A DNA stretch of 56,947 nt from positions 1 through 56,947 of the forward strand of contig CAMAUX010000033.1 in NCBI GenBank assembly GCA_945861435.1, written 5' to 3'. The stretch's first letter is position 1, and each line of letters opens with the position of its first letter. The translations under genes and the position numbers were made by a program. The notes under the pieces are model-generated. The model searched no databases and was not told the DNA's origin. It saw only the letters and a program-made list of their open reading frames with translations. Positions 7,516-15,639 of the stretch are shown here, piece by piece. This DNA is from Chthoniobacter flavus (GTDB lineage Bacteria; Verrucomicrobiota; Verrucomicrobiia; Chthoniobacterales; Chthoniobacteraceae).

Positions 7516-10446
7516 TTAGTCGAGGTGGCTGAATTCGTTTCCGGCGAGGAGGATGCGGCTGTAGGCGTTCCATGCGTCTTCGGGCGATGTGCGGTAGGAG
7601 GCGAGGAAGGTGGTGGCGTGGTGGAGTTCGGGGGCCGAGGGTTCGCGCTGGAAGAGCGTGCGGAAGGCGCGTCTGAGGCGGGAGGGGTCGTCGGGGATTG
7701 TGGTGAGTGTGGAGGCGAAGGCGGCGGCTTGCTTGTGGAGGAAGGGGTTGTTGAGAAAGAAGAGGGCCTGGGGAGGGACGGTGGTGGTCTGGCGTTGGGC
7801 GGTGCTGGAGTTGGGGTCTGCGCCGTCAAAAAGGGAGAGGAAGGGATGACGGCGCTGGCGCTGGGTCATGAGGAAGGCGCTGCGTTTGGTGTGTTCGTAA
7901 ACGGCGTTGAAGGGACTGTGTTGGGTGAATTTCCACTCATCTTCGGGCGGGAACGGATGCACCTCGCCCGGACTGAGGTCGAGTTGGCCGGAGACGGAAA
8001 GCAGGCTGTCCCGGAGTTCCTCCGCGGCAAGGCGGCGTCGCGAGAACCTTGCGAGCAGGCGGTTTTCGGGATCTTTTTGGAGGAGGCTTTCCGAGGTGTC
8101 GCTGCTGCGCTGGTAGGCTGCGCTTTGCATGATGAGCCGGTGCATGGCCTTGATGCTGTAGCCGCTGGCAACAAACTCGGAGGCGAGGAATTCGAGGAGC
8201 TCCGGATGGGAGGGCTTTTCGCCACGGGAACCGAAGTCGTTTGGAGAGCGGACGATGCCGTTTCCAAAGTGCCACTGCCAGATGCGGTTGGTCATGACGC
8301 GTGCGGCGACCGGGTGGCTGGAGATCCAACCTCCCAGTTCGCGCCGGCCGCTTTCGGTGGGTTTGGAAAGAGGTTGTCCACCGAAGATCCCCAGCCAGCG
8401 GCGTGGGATTTCGTCGCCGGGTTTTTCGGGTTCGCCGCGGAGTTGGAGTCGTGCATTGACGGGGGGTGCTTCTGCGACGGCGTAGGCCCATGGGATGGAG
8501 GGCGCTGGGCCTGCTTCCGGGATCTGGAGGTTGCGGCCGAGTTCGAGGAGGGCGGTGCCGGTGCCTAGGGTGCGCAGGTGCTGGAGTTCGAAGGCGACGC
8601 CATCGCCCTTGCTGGGATGGGCATCGGCGACGCGGCCTTGCACGCGGATGGTGCCGTCCATGGGGCTCACCCATGCCACGGCGACGGGTTGATTGGGGCC
8701 CGGGTGGATAAGAAAAGAGCGCGCCGGGAGGGTGGTCCAGACCATGAGTTGCTGGTCTGAGGAGTTGACGAAGACCGAGGGGATGTCGCCGATGCTCCAC
8801 TTTTGAATGTCGCTGTGCCCATTGACTGAGGTGGCCTTCTGATGAAGGAAGACGGGGCCGTCTTTGGTGATCGAGAGGAAGCACCATGCGGCGTCCTGCG
8901 CGCCGGGATGCGGGTTGGATTCGGTGAGCGAGGACACCAGATCGGACACGCTCCAAACGCGTTCCGGGGATGTGGTGTCGCGGATGGTCCATTCGACGAG
9001 CGTGCTGTCGGCACCGTGGTTTTTGTTGGGGGAGACGGTGAGCAGGAGCACCTCGCCTTTGCGGACAGTGATTTGGTCGAGGGCCGTTTTCTGGCTTTGT
9101 TCGAAGGCCACGGAGGCGCCTTCGGCAATGGGAGCGGCGGCGAGGAGGGCCGTTTCTTCGGTGAAACTTTTTTTGAGGGTTTTACCGGCCGACGCGAGTT
9201 TGGTTCTGAGGGCGTCTTCCTGTGCGCGCTTTTGGAGCCATGGTTTCATGAGGGCGTCGGCCTCGGACTTGGCGATGAGGGGCAGCATGTCGCGCGGTTT
9301 TCCTGAGGCCTCGCAACCGGGATAGGAGAAGCGGGTGCTTTGGAAGATGCCGTAGAGGGAGTAGTAGTCGGCGGCGCTGATGGGGTCGTATTTGTGGTCG
9401 TGGCAGCGTGCGCACGCGAGGGTCATGCCGAGGAAGGTTTTGCCGAGGTTGTCGATGAGGTCCTCGTGCATGAGGTGGACGTCCTTGGATATTTCGTGAC
9501 CGAAGCGGCGAGCGATGGCGAGGTAGCCCGTGGCGATGATGCCCTCGTTGAGTTGCGCTCGTTGGGCGGAGGCGCGTTCGAGGTCGCCGGCGATTTGGAA
9601 GCGGATGAACTCATTGTAGGGAAGGTCTTTGTTCAAGGCGTCGAAGACCCAGTTGCGGTAGCGCCACGCGTGTATGAGGGGGCGGTCCGTATTCTCGCCC
9701 GCGGTGTCGGCGTAGCGGACGACGTCGAGCCAGTGTCTGCCCCATTGGACGCCGTATTGGGGGGAGGCTAGGAGGCGGTCGACGACCTTGGTGAATGCGT
9801 CCGGCGAGGAGTCGGCGAGGAAGGCGTCGGCTTCCTGTGGCGATGGAGGGAGGCCGGTGAGGTCATAGGTGGCGCGGCGCAGAAGTGTGCGTTTGTCGGC
9901 GGGCGCAGAGGGTTGGAGGCTTTCGCTCTGGATGCGTGCGTTGAGGAAGGCGTCGATTTGCGCAGAAGCGGAGGCCGGGGCGGAGGGCGCACTCGTTTTT
10001 GGGAGCGGTTGGAATGCCCACCACGTTTTTGCTTCCACGGCGTTCATGCCGCCGATTTTGGCGGAGGCGACGCGCGGGTCCGGGGCACCCATTTTCACCC
10101 ACTGTTCGAGGAGGGCGATTTTGGAATCGGGGAGTTTGCCGCCCTTTTTTTTGGGAGGCATGGCGGAGTCCTCGTCGGTATAGCGGACGGCCTTGATGAG
10201 AAGGCTTTGATCGGGATCGCCCGGGAGCAGGGCGGGGCCGGAATCGCCGCCCTTGGACCATCCGGCTTTGGAATCGAGAGAGAGGCCGCCCTTGGTCTTG
10301 GAGCCGCTGTGGCAGTCGAAGCAGTGCTCGACGAGGAGGGGGCGGATCTTGGATTCGAAAAAGGCGAAGTCCTCGTTGGCGGAAGCGGCCGGTTGGAGCG
10401 ATGCGAGGAGGCAGAGAGAGGCGAGGGATCGGAAGGGGAATCGCAT
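7516..10446 (-). CDS. PSD1 and planctomycete cytochrome c domain protein (first copy; DUF1549/DUF1553)
   Basis: The ATG at 10446 gives a 976-aa protein with a signal peptide (MRFPFRSLASLCLLASLQPA). The N-terminal PSCyt1 heme domain carries CFDCH at 42-46 and an MPPKKKGGKL stretch. DUF1549 follows (WWAFQPL, DLTGLPPSPQEAD, WGRHWLDVVRYADT), then CARCHDHKYDPI, a second possible heme c site (CxxCH), and C-terminal DUF1553 (FGSRGEKPSHPELLEFLA, MHRLIMQSAAYQRSS). Such proteins are exported c-type cytochromes found with DUF1501 partners. The catalytic role is unknown. It starts 25 bp after the GntR regulator stop and runs into the DUF1501 gene. Confidence 0.9.
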   Translation of the reverse strand: MRFPFRSLASLCLLASLQPAASANEDFAFFESKIRPLLVEHCFDCHSGSKTKGGLSLDSKAGWSKGGDSGPALLPGDPDQSLLIKAVRYTDEDSAMPPKKKGGKLPDSKIALLEQWVKMGAPDPRVASAKIGGMNAVEAKTWWAFQPLPKTSAPSAPASASAQIDAFLNARIQSESLQPSAPADKRTLLRRATYDLTGLPPSPQEADAFLADSSPDAFTKVVDRLLASPQYGVQWGRHWLDVVRYADTAGENTDRPLIHAWRYRNWVFDALNKDLPYNEFIRFQIAGDLERASAQRAQLNEGIIATGYLAIARRFGHEISKDVHLMHEDLIDNLGKTFLGMTLACARCHDHKYDPISAADYYSLYGIFQSTRFSYPGCEASGKPRDMLPLIAKSEADALMKPWLQKRAQEDALRTKLASAGKTLKKSFTEETALLAAAPIAEGASVAFEQSQKTALDQITVRKGEVLLLTVSPNKNHGADSTLVEWTIRDTTSPERVWSVSDLVSSLTESNPHPGAQDAAWCFLSITKDGPVFLHQKATSVNGHSDIQKWSIGDIPSVFVNSSDQQLMVWTTLPARSFLIHPGPNQPVAVAWVSPMDGTIRVQGRVADAHPSKGDGVAFELQHLRTLGTGTALLELGRNLQIPEAGPAPSIPWAYAVAEAPPVNARLQLRGEPEKPGDEIPRRWLGIFGGQPLSKPTESGRRELGGWISSHPVAARVMTNRIWQWHFGNGIVRSPNDFGSRGEKPSHPELLEFLASEFVASGYSIKAMHRLIMQSAAYQRSSDTSESLLQKDPENRLLARFSRRRLAAEELRDSLLSVSGQLDLSPGEVHPFPPEDEWKFTQHSPFNAVYEHTKRSAFLMTQRQRRHPFLSLFDGADPNSSTAQRQTTTVPPQALFFLNNPFLHKQAAAFASTLTTIPDDPSRLRRAFRTLFQREPSAPELHHATTFLASYRTSPEDAWNAYSRILLAGNEFSHLD

Positions 10447-10471
10447 GGGGGGCGGGCCTTTCGGGTGAAGA

Positions 10472-11161
10472 CTAGCGGCGTGATTTTTGGGTGCGTGTGC
10501 GCGGGTTGCTGGATGGGGGCGCATTTGGAGAGAGGTGCTCTGAGATCCATTGGCGCCAGCCGAGGATGTGTTGCTGCATCCGGGCCTCGCATTGAGCGGG
10601 GGAGCTGGAGTGGAGCAGTTCGAGCAGTTCGGAGTGGGCGCTCACGGTTGCGGGACGGACGTCGTGGATGAGGAGTTCTCGTTCCCGATGCAGTCCTCCG
10701 AGCCAGAGTTGGAGTTCGGGACGCAGAGCGCGCCAAGAGCGCAGGAGGCGGGAGTTGCCTGCGGCGGTGAGAATGAGTTCGTGGAAGTCGAGGTCGAGGG
10801 TGGTGACTTCGTGGACGCTTTTGGCGGTGCTGGTTTTGTGGATGTTTTTTTGGAGGGCTTTGAAGTGATGACCGAGGTTGGATGCGGCGAGGCGCGCACC
10901 TGCGGGTTCGAGGAGGAGGCGCATGGCATGGAGTTCCTCGAAGTCGGATTTGGAGAGGGTCTTTACGAAACTGCGGCCGGTTTCCTTGAACTGCACGAGG
11001 CCTTCGTTTGCGAGGGTGACGAGGGCCTCGCGCACCGGGACGCGGCTGACGCCGAGGCGTTTTGCGACGGGGGCTTCGGCGAGTTTGGTTCCCGGGGGGA
11101 GGGAGCCTGAGAGGATTTCCCTGCGGAGGGTGGAGACGGTGGCATCGGCGAGAGCGGTCAT
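10472..11161 (-). CDS. GntR-family (FadR-type) transcriptional regulator
   Basis: A 229-aa regulator. The winged-helix domain fills about residues 1-75 (TLRREILSGSLPPGTKLAE, then VSRVPVREALVTLANEGLV, the recognition-helix signature). An all-helical FCD effector domain follows (DFEELHAMRLLLEPAGARLAA; FHELI; HSELLELL). I chose the ATG at 11161 over an in-frame TTG at 11206, because the latter would place a perfect operator-like palindrome inside the coding sequence. FCD regulators of this type usually sense sugar acids or other small carboxylates. Position at the head of the PSD1-DUF1501 run makes it the likely local regulator. The ligand is not predictable. Confidence 0.88.
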   Translation of the reverse strand: MTALADATVSTLRREILSGSLPPGTKLAEAPVAKRLGVSRVPVREALVTLANEGLVQFKETGRSFVKTLSKSDFEELHAMRLLLEPAGARLAASNLGHHFKALQKNIHKTSTAKSVHEVTTLDLDFHELILTAAGNSRLLRSWRALRPELQLWLGGLHRERELLIHDVRPATVSAHSELLELLHSSSPAQCEARMQQHILGWRQWISEHLSPNAPPSSNPRTRTQKSRR

Positions 11162-11192
11162 GGCGTGGTGGAGACGTGCGGAGAGGTGGTCG

Positions 11193-11208
11193 TTTTGGTA
11201 TACCAAAA
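11193..11208. promoter_or_regulatory. Perfect palindrome, probable GntR/FadR-family operator
   Basis: TTTTGGTATACCAAAA is an exact 16-bp palindrome. Its core TTGGTATACCAA fits the TNGT-N-ACNA pattern of FadR-subfamily regulators and resembles the E. coli UxuR/ExuR site. It ends 32 bp upstream of the chosen GntR start codon and lies about 95 bp upstream of the divergent serine hydrolase. It could therefore control the regulator itself, the downstream operon and possibly the divergent gene. Confidence 0.75.
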
Positions 11209-11303
11209 TCGCGGCTGTTTGTTAGGTGAACTCGTCGGACTCGCCAATCCAGCGCGAAGTGAGGCAGAAAGAGGAGGTGCTCGGTGGCTCGATTCCAATC
11301 GTC

Positions 11304-12506
11304 ATGAAAAACCATTTCACGCCGGGGGTGTTTGCAGCGTTGATCGGATTGAGCGGGGCGTCCTTGGTGTGCGGCGCGGAGCCTGGTAACGGGCTTGCGC
11401 CCGAGGTGCCGGGGCTCAATCTGGCGGACAACCTCTACCAACTGGAGGCGCAATTGCCGGACCTCAGGGAGCCGTATATCAGCGCGGCGCCGGTGGATAA
11501 TGGGGACGGGATGCGTGTGGGCAGGCTGGGGGAGGATGGTGGAGACCGGGCGGTGATCGAGGAGTACGCGCGTGCGATTGCTGAGGCGTCGGGGGATGAG
11601 AGGGTGAATAATGTCGACAGCATGCTGATTGGTTACCGGGGCAGGCTGGTGTTTGAGTCTTATTACCGGCGCGGGCGTGCGAATTTTCCGCACTACCAGA
11701 TGTCGATCACGAAGGCGTACACGGCGCTGGCGATTGGTCGTGCGGTGGAGCTGGGGTTTCTGAAGATGGAAGATTTGGACAAGCCTGTGGTGGGCTTTTT
11801 GAAGGAGGTGGATGTTGCCAAGCTCGTGAAGGGGGCCGAGACGATCACGCTGGCGCAGGCGCTGCAGATGAGTTCGGGGATCCGCCTTGGTGAAGGGATG
11901 CTCAGGGAGTTGTTAAGGAAGCCTGAGGCGCTCAGGGGGCAGGCGGAGATTGCGGCGTACCTGCAGCACAGCGAGGCGATTCCTGAGGCTGGCCGGAAGT
12001 TCAAGTATCAGGAGCCGGACACGGCGATCGCGATGCAAGTGCTCAACGCGGTGGTTCCGGGTGGGGCGCAGGAGTTTATTAGGAAGGAGCTGCTTGGGCG
12101 GATGGGGATCACGCAGTATCGGTGGGAGGCTGCGATGAGCGGGTTGCCGAAGTCAGCTGCGGGGAGCAGCCTGCTTTCCCGGGATATGGTGAAGGTGGGG
12201 ATGATGGTTCTCTACAAGGGGCGCTGGTTGGATGAGCAACTGATCCCGGAGGCCTACATTGCGCGTGCGACGAGCCCGAATGTGCATGTGTACGGCAGTG
12301 CGCATTACGGCTTTTACTGGTGGGTGGAGGACTTTGATGTGGGCGGGAGGAGCTATCGGAGCATCGAGGGGCGTGGGGCGGGTGGGCAGTTCATCTTCAT
12401 TTTCCCGGCACTCGAACTCGTTGTGGTGGTGACCTCGCATGACAAGGGGATGGGCGACATGCTCAAGACGCTGCCGCAACGGGTGATTCCAGCGTTCACG
12501 CGCTGA
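11304..12506 (+). CDS. Exported serine hydrolase (class C beta-lactamase / PBP-like)
   Basis: The ATG at 11304 gives 400 aa with a signal peptide (MKNHFTPGVFAALIGLSGAS). The catalytic SxxK tetrad is Ser134-Ile-Thr-Lys137 (MSITKAYTALAIGRAVELG), followed by the ITLAQALQMSSGI helix and the FKYQEPDTAIAMQVL region, where the Tyr motif is YQE rather than YxN. A YGFYWWVEDF segment and late GRGAGGQFIFIFP strand complete the beta-lactamase fold. Substrates of this family range from peptides to esters, so the role is not fixed. It is divergent from the GntR gene and shares its control region. Confidence 0.85.
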   Translation: MKNHFTPGVFAALIGLSGASLVCGAEPGNGLAPEVPGLNLADNLYQLEAQLPDLREPYISAAPVDNGDGMRVGRLGEDGGDRAVIEEYARAIAEASGDERVNNVDSMLIGYRGRLVFESYYRRGRANFPHYQMSITKAYTALAIGRAVELGFLKMEDLDKPVVGFLKEVDVAKLVKGAETITLAQALQMSSGIRLGEGMLRELLRKPEALRGQAEIAAYLQHSEAIPEAGRKFKYQEPDTAIAMQVLNAVVPGGAQEFIRKELLGRMGITQYRWEAAMSGLPKSAAGSSLLSRDMVKVGMMVLYKGRWLDEQLIPEAYIARATSPNVHVYGSAHYGFYWWVEDFDVGGRSYRSIEGRGAGGQFIFIFPALELVVVVTSHDKGMGDMLKTLPQRVIPAFTR

Positions 12507-12600
12507 GAGCAGGGGAGCGGGTGATGTTGTTCCAGTGCCTGCCGGGACGGGCCGGGGGCTGGGGAAAGGGACGGCGGGACTTACGGGGCCGCGTGTGTGG

Positions 12601-12668
12601 GCGCGTTGGGGGGGCGTGTTGGGGGGGCGTGTTGGGGGGGCGTGTTGGGGGGGCGCGTTTGGGGGCGC
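12601..12668 (+). repeat. 13-bp tandem repeat with four G7 runs (G-quadruplex candidate)
   Basis: Four copies of a 13-bp unit (seven G followed by CGTGTT or a close variant) have G7 runs at 12608-12614, 12621-12627, 12634-12640 and 12647-12653. A degenerate fifth unit with five G follows at 12661-12665. The array lies in the 173-bp space between two convergent genes (serine hydrolase and rsmH) and has no coding capacity of its own. Confidence 0.85.
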
Positions 12669-12679
12669 GTGGCGGCCGT

Positions 12680-13810
12680 TCAGTGGGTGGCGGTGGTTCG
12701 GCGGGCCCAGCGCAGTTTGGTGCTGCGTGCACGAGGGTTGGCGTGCACTTCTGCGGGGGTGGGGCGCAGGGGTTCCGGTGAGATGGCGTCGTAGAGGCCC
12801 GCATGGAGGCCGTTTTTGAAGGCGAGTTTGACGCGGCGGTCTTCTCCGGAATGGAAGGCGAGAATGGCGACGCGGCCGCCCGGTGCGAGGCAGGTGGGCA
12901 GTTGGCGCAGCATGCTGTCGAGTGCCGCGAACTCGTCGTTGACGGCGATGCGCAGGGCTTGGAAGACGCGGCGCACGGTGTCCTCGTCGGAGCCCGGGTG
13001 GGAGCGGACGGCGCGTGCGAGTTGCGTGGTGGTGAGGATGGGCTGGGTGCTGCGGGAGGCGCAGAGGTGGCGGGCGAGGGAGGCGGCGGCTGGCTCGTCG
13101 GCGTTCTCGAGGAGGAGCGAGGCGAGGGCGCTTTCGGCGAGGTTTGCGAGGAGGGCGGAGGCGGGTTGTGCGCGCTCGGGGTTCATGCGGAGGTCGAGGG
13201 GGCCCTCCGCCTTGAAGGTGAAACCGCGGGCGGGATTGTCGATCTGCATGGAGGAGAGACCGAGGTCGGCAAGGATGATCTGGACGCCATTTGGCGCGGC
13301 CTCGGCGACAAACTTGGCGCAGCCTGCGTAGTTCGAGCGGCGGGTTGTGAGGGCGTTTTCTGCGTGACCGAGGGACCGGAGGCGGGCTTCGGTTTTAGGG
13401 AGTTCGATGGGGTCGACATCCATGGCGAGAAGGCGGCCGGCGGGTTGGATGGCGTTGAGGATCGCAAGGGCGTGGCCGCCGTATCCGAGGGTGCAGTCGA
13501 GTGCGGTGTCGCCCGGGCTGGGGGCGAGGACTTGGAGGATTTCAGCGACCATGATGGGTCTGTGGGTGCCAGCCGGGGTTTTGCCACTGGCGAGCACCTT
13601 GTCGACATCGGCGGAGTAGCGTGCGGGTTCGAGTTCCTTGTATTTGTCTTCGAAGCGCCTTGGGTTTTTTCCGCTGTAGCGTTTGCGGCGCGGCGGTTTT
13701 TGTGGGGCGGGGTGGGGATCCTGCGGTGGTTGGTTGTCGTTCAAGCGGGAGGAGGAGGTGTGGGAGTGAGTGGGGGGGCGGTGGATAGCTTTCCGGGGGG
13801 TGGAAGGCAA
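12680..13810 (-). CDS. rsmH: 16S rRNA (cytosine(1402)-N4)-methyltransferase RsmH
   Basis: The enzyme methylates N4 of C1402 in the ribosomal P site using SAM. The sequence shows the family start HRPIMVAEIL, SAM motif I DCTLGYGGHALAIL, LADLGLSSMQID, the GPLDLRMN signature, FQALRIAVNDE and AILAFHSGEDRRVK. The frame extends about 75 residues upstream of the usual start, with a basic segment (RRKRYSGKNPRRFEDKYKEL) directly before the conserved domain. No ATG exists there, so the start is a TTG at 13810, or less likely a TTG at 13744. It is not in a dcw cell-division cluster here but stands alone, divergent from a kinase. The function is secure and the start is not. Confidence 0.92.
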   Translation of the reverse strand: MPSTPRKAIHRPPTHSHTSSSRLNDNQPPQDPHPAPQKPPRRKRYSGKNPRRFEDKYKELEPARYSADVDKVLASGKTPAGTHRPIMVAEILQVLAPSPGDTALDCTLGYGGHALAILNAIQPAGRLLAMDVDPIELPKTEARLRSLGHAENALTTRRSNYAGCAKFVAEAAPNGVQIILADLGLSSMQIDNPARGFTFKAEGPLDLRMNPERAQPASALLANLAESALASLLLENADEPAAASLARHLCASRSTQPILTTTQLARAVRSHPGSDEDTVRRVFQALRIAVNDEFAALDSMLRQLPTCLAPGGRVAILAFHSGEDRRVKLAFKNGLHAGLYDAISPEPLRPTPAEVHANPRARSTKLRWARRTTATH

Positions 13811-13867
13811 TTACGGCGCTCAGTGCGAGGTGTTTACTTTCGTAATGGAAGAGCGTAGCAGGAGGCT

Positions 13868-15625
13868 GTGTCGATCCGATCGGAATCAGCTTTGGGTGAG
13901 ACCTCCGACGGGACGGTGTATCTCGATCTGAGCCAGAGTTCACGTCTTGTGGCGAGGGCGGGCGCTTCGGAGCATGCGGATGCGCAACGCCGGATGGAGG
14001 AGATTGGGGTGCCTTTGGAGGATTGTCCGGGGTGTGGTGCGTGTCTGGACGTGAGCTTGTTGATGCCGCTGGATGAGAGCCTTTGTCCGGCGTGCGGCGG
14101 GGTATTTGTGGTGATGAGGCGCCTCGACCAGTTCGAGTTGATGGAGCGCATGGGCAAGGGGGGGATGGGGGTGGTTTATCGAGCGCTGGACCATACGTTG
14201 AAGCGGGAGGTGGCGTTGAAGGTGCTTTCGAGCAAGTACCGGGATGATCCCCGCTATCTCGAGCATTTGCGCACGGAGGCGTTAATGACTGCGCAGGTGA
14301 GCCACCGCAATGTGGTGAGGGTGTTTTCCGCAGGGCTTTTCAACGGACGCTACTATCTGGCGATGGAGGTGGTGGGGGGAGGGACGGTGGCGGACAGGTT
14401 GAAGGAAGAGCGCTCTTTTCCTGAAGCGGAGGCGCTGACGGTGGCGTTGCAGGCTGCGCGGGGCCTCAATGCGGCGTTGCATTGCGGGCTTTTGCACCGG
14501 GACGTGAAGCCGGCGAATTTGATGTATGCGACGGACGGGACGGTGAAGGTGGTGGATTTTGGTCTGGCGCTGTCGGTGGAGGAGATCAAGGCGAGGAAAG
14601 GGGACGTGCTGGGGACCCCGTACTATGTGGCGCCGGAGAAGCTGGCGCAGCGGGGGGAGGATGCGCGCAGTGACATTTACAGTCTTGGGGCGACGCTTTT
14701 CCAGTTGCTCACGGGGCGTCGGCCGTTTGAAGCGGCGACTGTGCAGGCGCTCGCGGAGGCGCATTGGTTTCAGAGGGCGCCCAGCGTGCTGGCGTACAAT
14801 CCGAGGGTGTCGGTGGCGAGCGCGCGGGTGGTGATGAGGATGTTGCTCAAGAACCCGGCGGAGCGGTATGCGGACTATTTGGAATTGATCACGGACTTGG
14901 AGCTTGCGAGTTCGCAGGTTGCACGGGAGCAGGGTCTCTCGCGGGTGGAGGATATGGTGCGCCAACAGGAGGCGCTTTTGGAGGTGCGAAGGAGCGCGGA
15001 GTACCGGCTGGGGTTGGTGTATTTTTGTTGTCTTGTTGTTTGTCTGGCGGCGGCGGTTTGGATGCTGCTGCCACGCAGGGGGACGGCTTCCGTCGTGAAA
15101 CCGATGGATGCGCGCTCAGAGCCTGCGCGTGGGATGGAGGTTTTTTCCCAGAGTTTCCGGAGGGCGCTCGACAAGCGGTGGGTGAGTGGCGTGCCGCTGA
15201 GGGTGGTGGGGGGTGAGTTGCGGCTTTCCGACGCGGACGGGATGGTGAGCGTGGCTGAGAAGAATTGGGGGAACTACAGTGTGGAGGCGCAGGTGAGGGT
15301 GCTCAGCGGCGGGCTCATCATGTGGTTCTGGATGGCGGAGAACGGTGATGCGCAGGGGTACGAGGTGCGGGCGAACGGGGAGGTGACGTTTGTGAGTCGG
15401 AGCGGCGGGCGCATCGAAAGAGGGGCTTCCGTGCAGGCGCCGCCGCCGGGCACGGTGACGGTGGGAGTGCGGTTGGTGGCGCGAGAGAAGCACTCGCAAC
15501 TCCTGATCAACGGTGTGGTTCGTGGGGACGACCGTCTGGCTGCTGCTGGCAGGGGACCGTTTGGGATACAGGCAGTGGACGCAGGCAACGTGGCGGTGCG
15601 CAGGGTGCAGGTGGTGGCGCGCTGA
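13868..15625 (+). CDS. Transmembrane Ser/Thr protein kinase with zinc-ribbon N-terminus and exported lectin-like domain
   Basis: A 585-aa protein read from GTG at 13868 (an AGGAGG lies only 2 nt upstream, so the start could be slightly later). Order: a four-cysteine ribbon (CPGCGAC then CPACGG, about 53-78); a complete Hanks-type kinase (GKGGMGVV loop, Lys118 in VALKVL, HRDVKPANLM with Asp212, VVDFGLA, GTPYYVAPE); one transmembrane helix (about 378-400); and a 180-residue outer domain resembling the DUF1080/LamG concanavalin fold (LRLSDADGMV, GYEVRANGEV). The topology suggests an external ligand sensor phosphorylating cytoplasmic targets. Kinase activity looks intact. The ligand is unknown. 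Confidence 0.88.
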   Translation: MSIRSESALGETSDGTVYLDLSQSSRLVARAGASEHADAQRRMEEIGVPLEDCPGCGACLDVSLLMPLDESLCPACGGVFVVMRRLDQFELMERMGKGGMGVVYRALDHTLKREVALKVLSSKYRDDPRYLEHLRTEALMTAQVSHRNVVRVFSAGLFNGRYYLAMEVVGGGTVADRLKEERSFPEAEALTVALQAARGLNAALHCGLLHRDVKPANLMYATDGTVKVVDFGLALSVEEIKARKGDVLGTPYYVAPEKLAQRGEDARSDIYSLGATLFQLLTGRRPFEAATVQALAEAHWFQRAPSVLAYNPRVSVASARVVMRMLLKNPAERYADYLELITDLELASSQVAREQGLSRVEDMVRQQEALLEVRRSAEYRLGLVYFCCLVVCLAAAVWMLLPRRGTASVVKPMDARSEPARGMEVFSQSFRRALDKRWVSGVPLRVVGGELRLSDADGMVSVAEKNWGNYSVEAQVRVLSGGLIMWFWMAENGDAQGYEVRANGEVTFVSRSGGRIERGASVQAPPPGTVTVGVRLVAREKHSQLLINGVVRGDDRLAAAGRGPFGIQAVDAGNVAVRRVQVVAR

Positions 15626-15639
15626 GGAGTGGGGAGGAG

